Shown: positions 23,618 to 35,755 of the stretch, piece by piece
Layout of the letters: each line of letters opens with the position of its first letter
Numbering within the stretch: position 1 is the first letter of the stretch
Source: Sciurus carolinensis
Lineage: Eukaryota; Chordata; Mammalia; Rodentia; Sciuridae
DNA: 64,000 nucleotides
Reading direction: 5' to 3'
NCBI RefSeq assembly: GCF_902686445.1
Contig: NC_062219.1
Coordinates: forward strand, 114,391,160 to 114,455,159
Translations under genes and position numbers: made by a program
Notes under the pieces: model-generated
Databases searched by the model: none
Seen by the model: the letters and a program-made list of their open reading frames with translations, nothing else
What the model was told of the DNA's origin: nothing

Positions 23618-24377
23618 TGTGTGTGTATGCATGCGCACTCACATGTGTGTTCATGCATCAGAGCACAGAAACCTCTCTGAACCCAAATGTTTTGCTCTGA
23701 ATCTTACAATTTGCATCATTTCTCCCCATGACAAAAATAAGTCGGCACGTGAGCTGGGAGAGGTTATTTACACCAGTGAACAGAATGCACCGAGGAGTCT
23801 GGGAGGAGAGGCTTGTGCAATGAATGAGTGAGTGCGTGAGAGTGTGCAAGAGCTCCCTCATGAACCCGTGTCTACGGTTCAGTCTGAGAGCCTCTGCCCT
23901 GGGTCCCTGAGCCTGCAGGGTTCCGGGAAAGTCTGCACCAGAGGTTCCAGAACCCTTGCACCAGCCCTCTAGGTGGATCTCCTGCCTCTGGTTAGGAGAT
24001 ACACTAGTGGACCGGTTTCCCGGAGAGCTGGGGAGGGCCGGGGAGGGCGGGCGAGCCCTCTGACTCTGTGAGCCCTCATGGGCTGGGGGCCCCTAACTGG
24101 GTGGAGCAGCCACACCTGCTTGAAGTTCTGAGGAAGAGGGCGGAAACAGCCTCCAGTGCTGCTCTTGCGATAGGCTCTCTGGGCCCTGCGGTCTGCTGGT
24201 GGCAGTGAGTCCCCCACTGCCTCACTTCCCTAAATGGGCAACTTCACTTTTAGAACCCATGGTCCTTTCCTGGTAGACCCAGGTGGCAGGTCCTGCGTCA
24301 GCCTGGGTCCTAACCTTGGATCCCCCAGGTGCCCTGGCCCCTTGCTGGGCCTGTGACTGCCCCATCTGGATGGAGCC
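22381..24377. other. Spacer and presumed TREML2 promoter region
   Basis: Apart from a GT microsatellite (23572-23626) no repeat or gene was recognised. No TATA box is evident close to the TREML2 start. A GAGGAAGAGG element at about 24131 resembles a PU.1 core, plausible for a myeloid/lymphoid gene but unproven. Confidence 0.3.
23572..23626. repeat. (GT)n microsatellite
   Basis: About 27 GT units with one T interruption, upstream of TREML2. Confidence 0.95.
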
Positions 24378-27300
24378 ATGGCCCCCATGTTCCTGCTACT
24401 GCTGCTGCTATGGCTACAGGGCTGCGTCTCAGGTGAGAGGAGAGGGGCGCCAACCGGAGGGGGGTGCTGCACTTTTCCTGTCCCCTTCAGCTCTGCTTGT
24501 CCTTGCCCAATTATCTTAATGTTTTGCGAATTGGGGGAGGGGAGGAGGTGGGGCTGACTTAGTAGGTCCTTAGCAGACTGGTGAGAATGTTCCATCTGAA
24601 TATCTGGACCCAGCAGAGCGAAGCTCAGGCCTCACACGGGAGCCAAGATGTAGCTTTGGACCCTCTGCATCAGCCCCTGGGTCTGCTAGGCTCCCCTGGG
24701 CCTAGAACGAGGGGCACTTGGTTCTCTGACCTTTGCTTGGCCTCTGTCAGGAAAGCCCTGTGAGGAAAGTTGTGACTGGTATTGACAGGAGTCATTGCTT
24801 CATATACTTCTTTGAACTCACTCTTTCTCGGAATGCTGATGTGGCATCCGGTCCCTGCCCGCTGTCCTGAAGGGAGCCAATCCCTGAAGGCCTTGCCCAG
24901 CCACAGCTACTGATGCTCTTTGAAGGGGCCTCACTCATTCCTGCCTCCCTTGCTGCCAAGGCAACCAAATTACCACTTCCTGTTCTGTTCTGGGCATGGG
25001 GAGGGTTGGCAAAGTCTACCCTCACCACCTGTGAGAGGCATGGAGGTGTAGGCGCAAAGGCCCAGGGTAGAAGGGTGTGTCTCCCAGCTAAGAAATCCTG
25101 GGCTCACCTACTGAATAATTGAGTGGATCATTGTGTTTAGCTTTCAAGGGACAAGTGTTGTTTGGAGAAAGTGCTCATTTACTCAGAGCCTCAGCTGTAA
25201 CCACAGTTGGGCTGGAAACCAGAACAGATGTCTGGGTTTCTGGACTCTTAACCATCATGCTCTGGGCTCCTCTGTGGAAGGCTGGAGCAACCTGCGTTTG
25301 GGAAAAGGAAGCATGCGTGCATTGAGCATGCGCTCAAGGCACTCTCGTGGGGCATCATTCTTACAGCAGCTGCCAGGGGAGAAACATTATTCTCAGTTGA
25401 CAGATGAAGAAACAGATAGATGTTCAATGAACTGCTTACAGAGTTAAGTGGTTGAAATAGGGTCTTAACCCATGTCTCATTTTGACTCTCTATTCTATCT
25501 TACTGTAGAAACTTGTGTGTGTGTGTGTGTCTGTGTAAGGCTTTGGGGTACTGTTTGAGGACAAAATGCTGAACTTACCCCCGGCCTCCCTGTGTCTCGG
25601 GTCCTCACGCCACTCCCCAGCCTCTCCACCATACCCTGCATTATGAAGAACTCAGACCATTTTATCTCCAGGCACAGCGTGCAAGATATTGTAAACAAGC
25701 AGTGAATAATTGCAGAATCCATGGGAATTTATATGCATATCTGGGCATATTTGACCTATAGGTTTTATGTAACTATGATATTTAAAAATTAAACACCACC
25801 TAGAATAAACTAAGATAGCAAGCTATTTAAAAGGTAACTTCAGGAGGGGAGTGGGGCTGTAGCTCAGCGGTACAGCGCTTGCCTGGCATGCATGAGGCCC
25901 TGGGTGCAATGTCCAATGCCACCCCCCAAGATTAAAGCAAACCAATTTGATAAATAGCTACTCATCTTTTTTCCCCCAAATATTGGACTTTCTTACCTAC
26001 TTCAATGGTTTGTGTTCTGAAATTCCAGACTTAATGACTTGTCTCTGTGCATGAGTATCTGTCTCATGGAAGGCTGGATCTGGATCTTTCCCACAAGACT
26101 AGGAATCCCTGAAGACTAGAAAACACCATGAAGAAGGGGATGTGTCTGATGGAGTTCCAAACATTAGGGCTGAGTTTCCTCCATTAGACTGGGGACTCTC
26201 TGAAGGACATGTCGGCCTCCACCATCAGACTGGGAGCTAGCTGTCCACAGGCCTGTGCATCTCCTGTGTCAGACTCGGGGAGCTCCTGGGGTGGGGGGTA
26301 GGGCTGTGCTTTCCCCTCACCCTGCCAGCATCATGGCAGCGGGGAGAGATCCAACTGCTCTGCCTGAGGCCAGGACGTCAAGTTTCAAGGTGCATCTGCC
26401 TCTTCTCTCCAGACCTTGCTCAGTGGGTTGTGTCTCCCCAGGTCTCCCTGCCGAGAGCGTGTACAACAGAGTGCAGCACCAGGAAGGGGAGACTCTGTCC
26501 GTGCAGTGCTCCTACAAGGGCCGCAAAAACCGCGTGGAGGGCAAGGTTTGGTGCAAGGTCAGGAAGAGGAAGTGTGAGCCTGGGTTTGCCCGGGTCTGGG
26601 TGAAGGGGCCCCGTTACCTGCTGCAGGACGACGTCCAGGCCAAGGTGATCAACATCACCATGGGGGCCCTGAAGCGCCAGGACTCGGGCCGATATTGGTG
26701 CATGCGCAACAGCTCTGGGATCCTCTACCCCATGATGGGCATCCAGCTGGAAGTGTCTCCAGGTGAGCAGGCCTTCCGGGACACTGGGATGGCATGTGTG
26801 TGCGTGTGTGTGTCCTCCACTAACTAACATCAGACAGAATCAGAATCATAATTCATTAACAGATTATGGGCATTATTATTACCATTCTTTTTTTATGGCA
26901 CCGGGGATTGAACCCAGGGCCTCACACATGCTAGGCAAGTGCTCTACCACTGACCTACATCCCTGACAACATTAAAAATTTTTTTATTTTGAGATGGTCT
27001 TGCTAATTTGCCAATCCTCCTGCTTTGGCTTCCTGTGTACCTGGGATTATAGGCATGTGCACCATACCTGGTATTGTCACCATTTTACAGATGAAGAAGA
27101 TGAGATCTGAAAAACTCTCTGACTCTGACCTTGCCCTGGGATACAGAGTTAGCAGGCAGCAGAGAGGAGATTCGAACCCAGGACTCTGCCTTGTTTTCTT
27201 CAGGCTTCTGTTCAACAGCTATTCACCGAGCCCCTATGATGTGCCAGGCAATGTTCTAGGTGCCCTAGGAGAGATGCCAGGTAACACTACATCATCAGAT

Positions 27301-28126
27301 ACATGATCGCAGATAACAATGAATGTCCTTAAGGAATGTGATGGACTAGAAAGTAACTCAGTGATGGGGGCTATACTGAGGACCAGAGGACACCTCCCTG
27401 AGCAGACGCCACCAAGCAGAGCCCTGAATGATGGGGGTCCTCCAGGCTGCTGAAATCTGAGTGCTTGGAAGGGTGTATTCTGGGGAGAGAAGCATGAGCA
27501 AAGTCCCTGAGGTGAGGAGGGTGGCCTGTGTGACTGGTCTACACTAATCATGGGGCAGTTGGGTCAGAGGAGCAAGGAGGGGTGCTGCTTTTCTACTGGC
27601 TGCTTTTATTCAGGATCTGAAGTTGCAGAGTCAAGTAGCATGAATTCCGTGACATGGAGTTGGGATTATTCTAAGTACAATAGGGAGCTAGTAGAGAGTT
27701 GAGAGCAGTGCATTGTGGCTTGTTTTTAAGATTACGATGGCTGCTTTTGGAGGATGGAAGGGTATGAGCAGGGCCAGAGAGAGCATGCTGATGTCTGACT
27801 GGAAACCACAGTGGCCCAGAGTGGGATGTGGGCGCTGGAGGTGAGAGAAGTGGATGAGCTCACATCTATGTTTTTAAAACTCTTTGCCCACCATGTACTG
27901 TTTGGAGGCAGGACAGGACTTGCTCAAGTGGGAGGTGAGGCAAAGAGAAGCATGGAGCCAGGCACAGTGGTGCACCTGTAATCCCAGCCACTCTGGAGGC
28001 TGAGGCTGGAGGATCACGAGTTCGAGGACAGACTCAGCATCTTAGCAAGAACCTCAAATAAAAAATAAAAAGACTGGGGATGTGCTCAGTGCTCAGTGGT
28101 AAAGAACCCTTCAGTTCAATCCCTGG

Positions 28127-28185
<59 letters not shown>

Positions 28186-31100
28186 AGGATGACTCCAAGT
28201 TTTTCTGTTTCATCAGTAGTTGGAAGAAGGAGTCAGCTATTGGGTAGGGTAAATCTGAAAGAGGAATTACTTTGGAGGAGAAAACCCAAGAGCTCTATTT
28301 TGTCATAGCACGTTTAAGATACTTACCTCCTAGAAGCCTAGGTGCAGATATGGAGCAGGCAGTGACCTGTCAGCCTGGCACTAGCGACAGGTCAGAGCTG
28401 GGGTGTATGTTGAAAGCGTCCCTATAAAGACAGTGTTTAAAGTTGAGAGGATTGAAGAAAGCCACAGAGAGGGAGGTTGATCAGTGGCCACATAGGACTT
28501 GGGAAAGAAAGGGGGATGGGGGATAGCTCAAGAGTGAGGGGTTTCTGTCTGAGATGAAGAGAATGTTCTAAAACCAACTGTGGTGACGGCCATATAACTA
28601 TGCGAATACACTAAAAATGATGGAATGGGCATATTGCATGGAATGTGAACCAAGCTGCGAGTCCCCCACGTGTCTAAGATAGGAAAGGGTGAGGAGCCTG
28701 CCAAAGAGCCCGGAGAGAAGAGCCAGTCTTGAAATTTACCATCCCCTTACCTGGTCCCCAAACTCAGTGGTGTCCCCACCTCCTATTAGGGAAAACGGGC
28801 TCTCTTCTCCTCTCTGCCTCATCTTGGGAGAGCGGGAAGGTGGGGCTCCTCCTGGAGGAAACTTGGTGTATTGCAGCAGGAACGAGGGAGAGGGAATTGG
28901 TGACACTTAATAGGTCATCATACAAGTCCTCTCTGCTGGCTGTTGGTCATTTTTCCACCACCCTTTAAGACCCTCTGCAAGCTGGGGTCCACATGCTGGC
29001 TCTCCCAACGTGGGAGCTTTTTGGAGGTTCTTTGGGGATATCTTACTGATGAGCCCTACTGTGGGACACCTGGTTCCAGGTTGGTCTCTTCTGTGCCACT
29101 CTCAACAACACGGCTTGTTCTGGTCCCTTTGCCCAGAAAAATGGCTCAAGCTCAGCCCTCTTGCCCAGTGACCATGGCCTTCGTGAAAGCATCCGTTCTG
29201 TGCACCACGGTGGCACAGCAGCCTCTCTCTGATGTCTGGGTCCCTGATGAGGCAGATCCAACAAGCCCCACTAGATGCAGATTTCTTCTGGAAAGTGGGT
29301 GGGGCAGGTCTGCGTTGATGGACGAGGGCAGCAGGATGTGTGTTAAGTCCTCACAGGCATTGGCTGTTGGTGGCTTTCTCTGGAACTTGAGGCCCTCGAT
29401 GCCTCCCTGCCTCATCTCTGGCCGCTTATGGGGCAGCTGGAATAGTCCCTGTTCAACAGCCTGTTATAGAAATCTCTAACCCCAGGAATGAGGGGCGAGG
29501 AAAGTGACAGGCGAGGTGGGAACGGTGAGGCTGTCCTGTGGGAACAGGTGACCTGACAGGGGAGGCCAAAGAGATCACATGAGTCTCTCCCTTCTTTACT
29601 CTGCCTCCCTCCGGACACCACTCTCTGAGCAAATGCACACCTGGCCACTCAGAGTCCTAGGTCCAAGGTCAAGGAGGACAGCACCGGACAGCTGTGTGGG
29701 CTGCCGAGATCTGCTCCCTGCACCAAGGCCTGGGCTAGGCCTCACGCTCCTCCCTTTCTGGTCCCTCAGCCTCCACGACTCAGAGGAGCTCTCCTCACAC
29801 CTGTCTGGACAAAGTCCTCAAAAGTAGGACGGTCACGACAGGACCAGCACCTACCTCAGGTCCTGATGCCCCTTCCACTTCCGGTACGACTCTGTTCCCA
29901 CCTGGACCCCTCACCTTGGCCAGACCCCTGCCCTCCACTGCCTCAGGGACCCGCAGGCCAGCCTCTGTGACCAGCTACAGCTTCACCAGTACCAGTGCCA
30001 CCACCAAGGGACCCAGGAGGATCACAAGATCCCAGTCGGTGACCGTATCTCCCAGTGATGCCAGAGTCTCCCCTGCCAGCCCCACATCCATCTCCACCAC
30101 GTCCGGGCGCCTCAGCAGCCACTCGCCCACCACAGGAATGTGCCACAACCAGTTACCCTCATTCAGGTACCTGTCGGGTGACATTTCACCGCATGCGACC
30201 CCAGCTCATGGGCCCTGAACTGACCTCGGGGGCAGCTCTTGTGTCTGACCTTTCCCTTGTGCTCCTCAGGAACTCAGTGTGGATTGCCACAATTATGGGA
30301 GGTGGGTGACTGGAGGGGACATAAAGGAAGGCTGGGGAATGAGCGGCAGGACTGAGTCTCCTGAAGAGTCTGTGGATGGAGAGGAAAGGGAAAGTACAGA
30401 GGAAGGGAGTAGGTTTTTTTTTTTTTCTTTTTGGTGGTGGTAGCAGGGACTGCAGATTGAACCCAGAGATGCTCTGCCACTGACCTGTGTCCCCAGTCTT
30501 TTTAAATTTTAAATTTTGAGACAGGGTCTCATTAAATTGCTGAGGGTCTTGCTAAGTGACTAAGGCTGGCCTCACACTTGTGATCCTCCTGCTCCAGCCT
30601 CCTGAGTCACTGTGATTACAGGTCATATCCCCCTGTGCCAGTAAAGGGGTAGAAAGTGGGAAATGGGGGATACTTTAATTTGGTTCCCCCAGAAGCTGAT
30701 TCTGAGATAAAGAATGACATCTTGTTTGGAACACTGGAATCCGGGTGGGGAAGTGGAACAGGGAAGGGAAGGCTCCAGTTACCCCCGTGCTCAGAGAACC
30801 TCAATCCCAGGGGGCCTCCTGACCCAGCGTCAGACCCTCAGGGGAAGGTCAAGGGAGCTGGAGCATTATACACCAGCTCCTGTTCGTCAGCAGCAGAGTT
30901 GCTCAATGGGGGTGGCATAGAGAGCTCTGGTGACCAAGAAAATCTAAAAACAAAGGTCAAAAAAAAAAAAATGAGGTGTTACAGGCAAGGGGGTGCAGGC
31001 CGGCCCTCACCCAGAGGACAAAAGGGACGAGACATTCTCCGTCACTGAGGAGAGCAAGGATGCTGATATCTTCAGTCACGACTGGGAGTCCTCGTCCTCA

Positions 31101-31781
31101 CAGATGGTCAGATTGGGGGCACGGTGGAGGAGAGGCATCAAGGTGGAGAGATGCTCCCGCCCCCCGCCTAGGGACGCCCCCAGGAACACCGAGTGCCTCG
31201 CTTGCTTCTGCCTGCTGGTCCCCATGAAGGGAGGCTGTCTGCCGGGAGGCGGATGCAAGTGCTTTCTCCCTGGTCCGACCGCTCTTGTGCAGCAGGCACA
31301 CAGGAGGGAGCCGGTCTCACCCCTGCCCTCTGTCCTGCCTCCACAGGCCCCAGGACTCTGACCTCACTGTGCTGGTGGCAGTGCTGACCTTCCTCCCAGT
31401 GCCCGTGATGTTGGCCGTGGTCTATGGGTTTTGGAAGAAGAGACACATGGGCAGTGAGTGGAGCCACCTCCCAGCCACCTGAGGGCAGAGCACTACCTAA
31501 CTGTACCAAGGCTGTGACGCCGAGTCCCGGGAGGGGGTCCCTCATCCTCTGCTTAGTCATGAGGACCGTGAGGCACCTGGCAAGGGTGGAGGTGGCCTAG
31601 CATCGCCCTAAGGGGACGGCCTTGCAGGAACGAGGCAGAGCCGGAAGTCCGGGGCACAGGGCCCTGGGCAGGGGCGGGCCGTCACCTCTCGTTTCTTGTA
31701 GGTTACAGCCTGTGCAGTGATTCTGCTAGACCCTGGGCAGAGCCACCAAGAAGACCAGAGCCCCTGTGGAAGCCGGCTTAG
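24378..31781 (+). CDS. TREML2: TREML2 (TREM-like transcript 2), complete, five coding exons
   Basis: Coding exons are 24378-24432, 26442-26762, 29770-30166, 31347-31453 and 31702-31781. All are bounded by GT-AG with phases 1, 1, 2, 1, giving 319 residues (human is about 321). Exon 1 encodes a leucine-rich signal peptide. Exon 2 encodes one V-type Ig domain with the family signatures SVQCSY, VWCK and DSGRYWC. Exon 3 is a Ser/Thr/Pro-rich mucin-like stalk. Exon 4 encodes a membrane span with no charged residue, followed by GFWKKRHM. Exon 5 is a short cytoplasmic tail. The Ig domain is nearly identical to human TREML2 as I recall it, so identity is certain. In human and mouse it is a type I receptor on B, T and myeloid cells; its ligand is debated. 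The last residues (PEPLWKPA) differ from the tyrosine-containing human tail and look frameshifted. It lies about 4 kb upstream of the ITIM TREM-like gene, same strand. Confidence 0.96.
25850..25940 (+). repeat. ID SINE in TREML2 intron 1
   Basis: GTGGGGCTGTAGCTCAGCGG and TTGCCTGGCATGCATGAGGC. Confidence 0.85.
26885..27075 (-). repeat. SINE, 7SL/ID composite in TREML2 intron 2
   Basis: GGCACCGGGGATTGAACCCA, CTAGGCAAGTGCTCTACCAC, GGGATTATAGGCATGTGCAC. Confidence 0.85.
27955..28130 (+). repeat. SINE ending in a GA repeat
   Basis: GCCAGGCACAGTGGTGCACC head, CAGTTCAATCCCTGGTACAG tail. The GA microsatellite starts where the A tail would be. Confidence 0.85.
28130..28181. repeat. (GA)n microsatellite
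   Basis: About 26 GA units grown from a SINE 3' end. Confidence 0.95.
30271..30302 (+). other. Candidate cryptic mini-exon in TREML2 intron 3
   Basis: A 32-bp segment has an acceptor-like start (CTTGTGCTCCTCAG) and a donor-like end (GGAG|GTGGGT). It would enter in phase 2 and leave in phase 1, so inclusion would put exon 4 out of frame. It is probably unused, or produces a truncated isoform. Confidence 0.2.
30413..30632 (-). repeat. SINE, 7SL/ID composite in TREML2 intron 3
   Basis: T-rich tail, GCAGATTGAACCCAGAGATG, CTGAGTCACTGTGATTACAG. Confidence 0.8.
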
Positions 31782-32858
31782 TTGGAGACCATTAATGATG
31801 GGGTGGGAATCTTCTCCCAGGCGGACACTAAGGAGGCCAGATGAGGAGGCCACTGCGTTCTCAGTTTCCTCTACTCCCATCAAACTTCTACCAACACATG
31901 GGGACAAGAGTTGGGGCTCATGAACCCTGAGGCAGTTGATGTTCCAAGAGCCCCACCCTGGAAGAGGAGAAGGAATAGTGACTCAGAGATGGGGCCACAA
32001 AGGGGTCAGCATTCGGGGATCCCAGAATCGTCCAGAGCTCCCCCATCTGGCCTTGTGTCCTGCCATGGGGCCTCTGCCTGCCCTGCCACCCCAGAAGCCT
32101 GCAGAGTCCTCACCCTATCACTGCCTCCTGCCACTGATCCCTCTTGGGCAAGCCAAGAGCCCCTGGCTGAGGGCCAGCCTCTGCAGAAGCCGAACTCAAG
32201 ACTCTATCCCCAAGTTCCTGCACCTGGGTTTCAGGTCTGAGCGTCTGGATGGTACTGGCACCCAGGGTCTCCATCCTCCAGCCTGGGATGCTTGAGACCC
32301 CAGCTCTGTCTGGTGCTCACCCCACGGCACTGGTGGAGAGACCATGGTTTAGAGTAAGGGGTCACACCCTCATCACAGGAGCCCCTTAGAAAAAATAACC
32401 CACTTCTGACACAGTGAAGACAACTTGGAGCTACCCACAGCCTGGAGAAGTGGCCCAGGAAGGCCCAGGGAGAATGGGACCCAGGAAGCCTCAGGCCAGG
32501 GTCCCTTGGCCTGCAGAGTCTGCTTCCCCACTGGCAGCTCAGAGGTGGTCTCTACTGTCTAGACCCCTGGCCTGGAGTCCTGGCTGGAGGATGAGGGGGC
32601 TCTACCAGCCTGCAGTGACTGGAAGGGCGCGAGGGACAAGTGTGACATCTCTACGCTTGGCCTTGGCTCAGGAGCTCCTGGTGGGAGAGCGAGCGTCATG
32701 GTCAGGAGGGCGACTGAGCTGGGGCCTTGGTGGCAGCTGGGGAGCACTACAGAATGGCTGTAGGGAGAGAGGAAGAGACAGCCAGGAGGCACCTTCCATA
32801 TGTGTAGCAGAGGGCGGAGAAGGAAGACCCAGGCTGAGCAACTGACAGACCTGGTCCC

Positions 32859-32863
<5 letters not shown>

Positions 32864-32897
<34 letters not shown>

Positions 32898-32912
32898 ACA
32901 GACAGACAGACA

Positions 32913-32944
<32 letters not shown>
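32864..32944. repeat. Compound (GGCA)n(GACA)n(CA)n microsatellite
   Basis: Three related motifs in series within the presumed TREML2 3'UTR. Confidence 0.95.
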
Positions 32945-32947
<3 letters not shown>

Positions 32948-33149
32948 GATGACCTCAATCTGGTCAGCAAACAACCTGCTAAGAGCCACCACCCTGGCAT
33001 ATGCCTAGGAGGGGCTTAATTCATCTGGGGGAAATGGCTTCCCGAGACCCCCACCACCACTGGTGACCCTGTGCCACCACCATCGACAGCCCCGATGACA
33101 CCATCTCCCAGAGTGAGAGGCCCAATGGGAAGGGTCCTGGAGAAGGAGT

Positions 33150-33310
33150 CAGGGATGGGGACCAGTCATACCACTGTCACTGTGTGACCCTGAGCAAGTC
33201 ACTAACCCTATCTGGGCCTCGTTTTTCCTCTCTTATGAAAGGGGACAATAAATCCTACCTCTCAAGATTGTTTTCAGAATACCGTGAAATGACATGAACA
33301 CGGCAAACGC
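33150..33310 (+). repeat. MIR-like SINE
   Basis: CACTGTGTGACCCTGAGCAA and CTATCTGGGCCTCGTTTTTC match the conserved MIR core. It carries an AATAAA at 33247. Similar MIR-like tracts are at about 25330-25470, 27080-27190, 33490-33610, 36440-36580, 43530-43650, 47995-48270 and 61930-62120. Confidence 0.7.
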
Positions 33311-34520
33311 GTGATGCCCCGTCCGTCCTTCCGGTTCCTCGGGTTCTCCGCCGGTTCTCTTGCTTCTCACATGCTGCATTTAAGGCCTTGGGATGCTCGT
33401 TCTCCCTTTCGTACTCTCCCCAAGTCTCCTTGCTGCGCGGGTGCTGGGGCCTGGGATGCAGCCCCGTGGTGAGGAGTGAAGGGACAGGGCCTAGGGAGGC
33501 AGTGACACTGAATCAAGCTGGGTCCAAATTCCCAGTGCAGTTCCCATCCCAGGTCCGTGGCATGTCACTAGGCCTTGCTGATCCTGTTTCCTTATCTGGA
33601 AAAGGAGGACGGAGTTGAGCTTTGAAGACCCTTTGTATCACTTCCTAGGTCAAAGGCATGTGCAGTTCCATTTTGTGTACATGACTCATCCTGGGGGAGA
33701 CAGGGAGCTTGGGGGAGGGGTAGTCAGCCCTGGCCTCCATCAGCCTGTGGCCTCAAGGAGAGTGGCGACATGGTGTGGCCTTTACTCAGGGCCAGATGCC
33801 ACTGTGCAGGAGACAGAAAGGCTGGAGCCCTTCAGAGATGGGAGACCTGGGGATCCAAGGGTCTCAGGCCAGCCATGCAAGCTTCACAGAAAGTGAGCCC
33901 CATAGCACAGGTTGCAATGGGAGGTAAGTGATGTCTGCAGGGGATCCCAGGAGTGGGACGCAGAGGCCAGACAGGCCCTGGCAGCTGGAAACTGTGGGCA
34001 GGCTTGCTGGAACTGGCTATGGAGGGATAGAAGTGATCTAGGGAGGTGCCAGCAGATGAGTGCTAGATATCGGCGGAAGTCTTTAGATGCCCCCTGAGTT
34101 CAGGCATGGTTGTGCAGGGACGACCAATTGTCCCTGTCTTACTAGATGGCACTGGGTGAACCTGCATGAGCTGTTCGCTCTGGGAGCTCGCTCCCATGGG
34201 AATTCCTTGGTAGGAATGTGGCGTACTGAGAAGGAACTACAGAACTATGTTCCATCTTGCCAGCTCCTGTGTGCCTGGGTGGCCTCCTGGACTGTCCCCT
34301 CAAATCCCCAGCCTCTGTCTCCTTCCTGTTCTTACCCTCTCATACGAGCTTGGGGGTGGGAGCCAGCTCCACGGGTCAGGCAGGGGCTGGCAGGGTTCCA
34401 GATAGGCCAGGGATGCTGCTGACCTTGGGGAGAGAGCAGGACTCCTGAGACCAGTCACCCCATGAAGGGCTTAGCGTTGCCACCACAGGAAGGAACCAAT
34501 AAAGTAACTCCAGCACCCAC

Positions 34521-35755
34521 AGGGTGCATACACTCCCTCTGCGGGGTCTGAAGAGCAAGTGTTAGGTGTAAGCTCTCCCAAAGGGCTGTAAATGGGGTTT
34601 TCAAGGTGGATCACACAGAGGTGCAGGTGCCTGCTCCTCTCAGGGCTGATGGGCTTGTGACTGGGAGTGGTGAGGGCAGACGTTTCCTCTGCTGGCTTCT
34701 GCTGCAGAAAGTCACCTTGCCCAGGCCAGACCTCCCTCCCAGGACGCCCTGCCTCTCAGCTGACTGGCATGGGGTCTAAGGGCCCGGCTCCCCTTTCCCA
34801 ACCTGTGCACCTCTGGCTTATCCTGCCTCCAGGGCTGGCCACCATGGAGGGCCTAGGGAGGGCCTGCGCCCACTCCTCCTGCCCTGCGCTGCTCCCTGGC
34901 TTCCTTCCCAGAGCCCTCTACCCTCCCTGCGCTGGTGCAGTGTGCTCTGGAACCCCGCCTGCCCTGCGATTGTTTCCACGGCTCATCTGATGACGATTGT
35001 TTAAAAATGTTCTCTACTGGTGCAGTTTTTCAGCAGAGGCTTAATGGAGCTCGGATGGCAGGCTAGGGGCTGGTGTGTGGGGGCGACATGGAGCTGAGAC
35101 CCCCTTTCCTCCTCCCCTTCTCTCCCCTCCTTCTGAATTTACCTCCCCCGCTCCCCCAGCTTTGTTCTTTCCCACCCCTTCCAGGAACCTCCTGTCCCTG
35201 ACTTCCTGGAAACGAGTCTCCATCTTCTTCCTCCTCTTCTCCTCCAGTCCCAGAGCTTCCCACTTTCCAGGAAGACTCGGACGCCACGTCTCCAACCGCT
35301 GGGGACCAGTGGGACTTAGGGGTCTGGCCAGACCTCCAAAAGGTCCCCTAACTCTGTCACCCACCTGCAGCATCTGCTTTACTTGGGGGAGGGAAGAGCA
35401 ATAGGCTCTTGTTTCACCATAGTTTCCTTCTCTCATCCCCCACCCCAGGGAGGTGGCCTGACAAAGGGGAAGAGGCTGGCCCTGGGGAGCCTAGAGTCCC
35501 CTGAGCCACCATCAGTCTCACGGCTCTGACCTTTCCAAGCCCAAAGGTAGAGCCGAGGGCTGGAGGACCCATAAAGGCCAAGGCCCCTGTAATCCTGCCC
35601 AGGCTTCCTGCTTCCCTTCAAGGCCTCTGCGTCTTCAGTAACTCACCCTGCTCAGGCTGGGTGACTGGGCTGAAATCCCACCCAGCTCCCGTGCCCTGAT
35701 CTCAGGGCTTCCCTGCCCCCTCCCTGCCTCCCCCCACTACAATTCAAGAAGACCC
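34521..35755. other. Spacer upstream of the ITIM TREM-like gene
   Basis: CT-rich sequence with purine-rich motifs on the minus strand (GAGGAGGAAG at about 35228-35237, PU.1-like). No TATA box or repeat is evident. It presumably contains the promoter and 5'UTR. Confidence 0.3.

Larger units (their letters stand above)
26763..29769 (+). other. TREML2 intron 2
   Basis: It holds a minus SINE (26885-27075), an old MIR-like stretch (27080-27190), L2-like sequence (about 27200-27850), a plus SINE with a GA repeat (27955-28181), and otherwise unrecognised sequence to the exon 3 acceptor. TREML2 intron 1 (24433-26441) contains a MIR-like piece at about 25330-25470 and an ID element. Confidence 0.5.
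31782..34520 (+). other. TREML2: TREML2 3'UTR and downstream spacer
   Basis: No further coding signal is seen after the TREML2 stop. AATAAA hexamers occur at 33247-33252 (inside a MIR-like repeat) and at 34498-34503. The second is followed by GT-rich sequence and would give a 3'UTR of about 2.7 kb. The region also holds a compound GGCA/GACA/CA microsatellite and two MIR-like repeats. Extent is inferred only. Confidence 0.4.

Noticed and set aside
32864..32944. CRISPR-like direct repeats
   Set aside because: Simple tandem microsatellite without spacers, in a mammalian genome.
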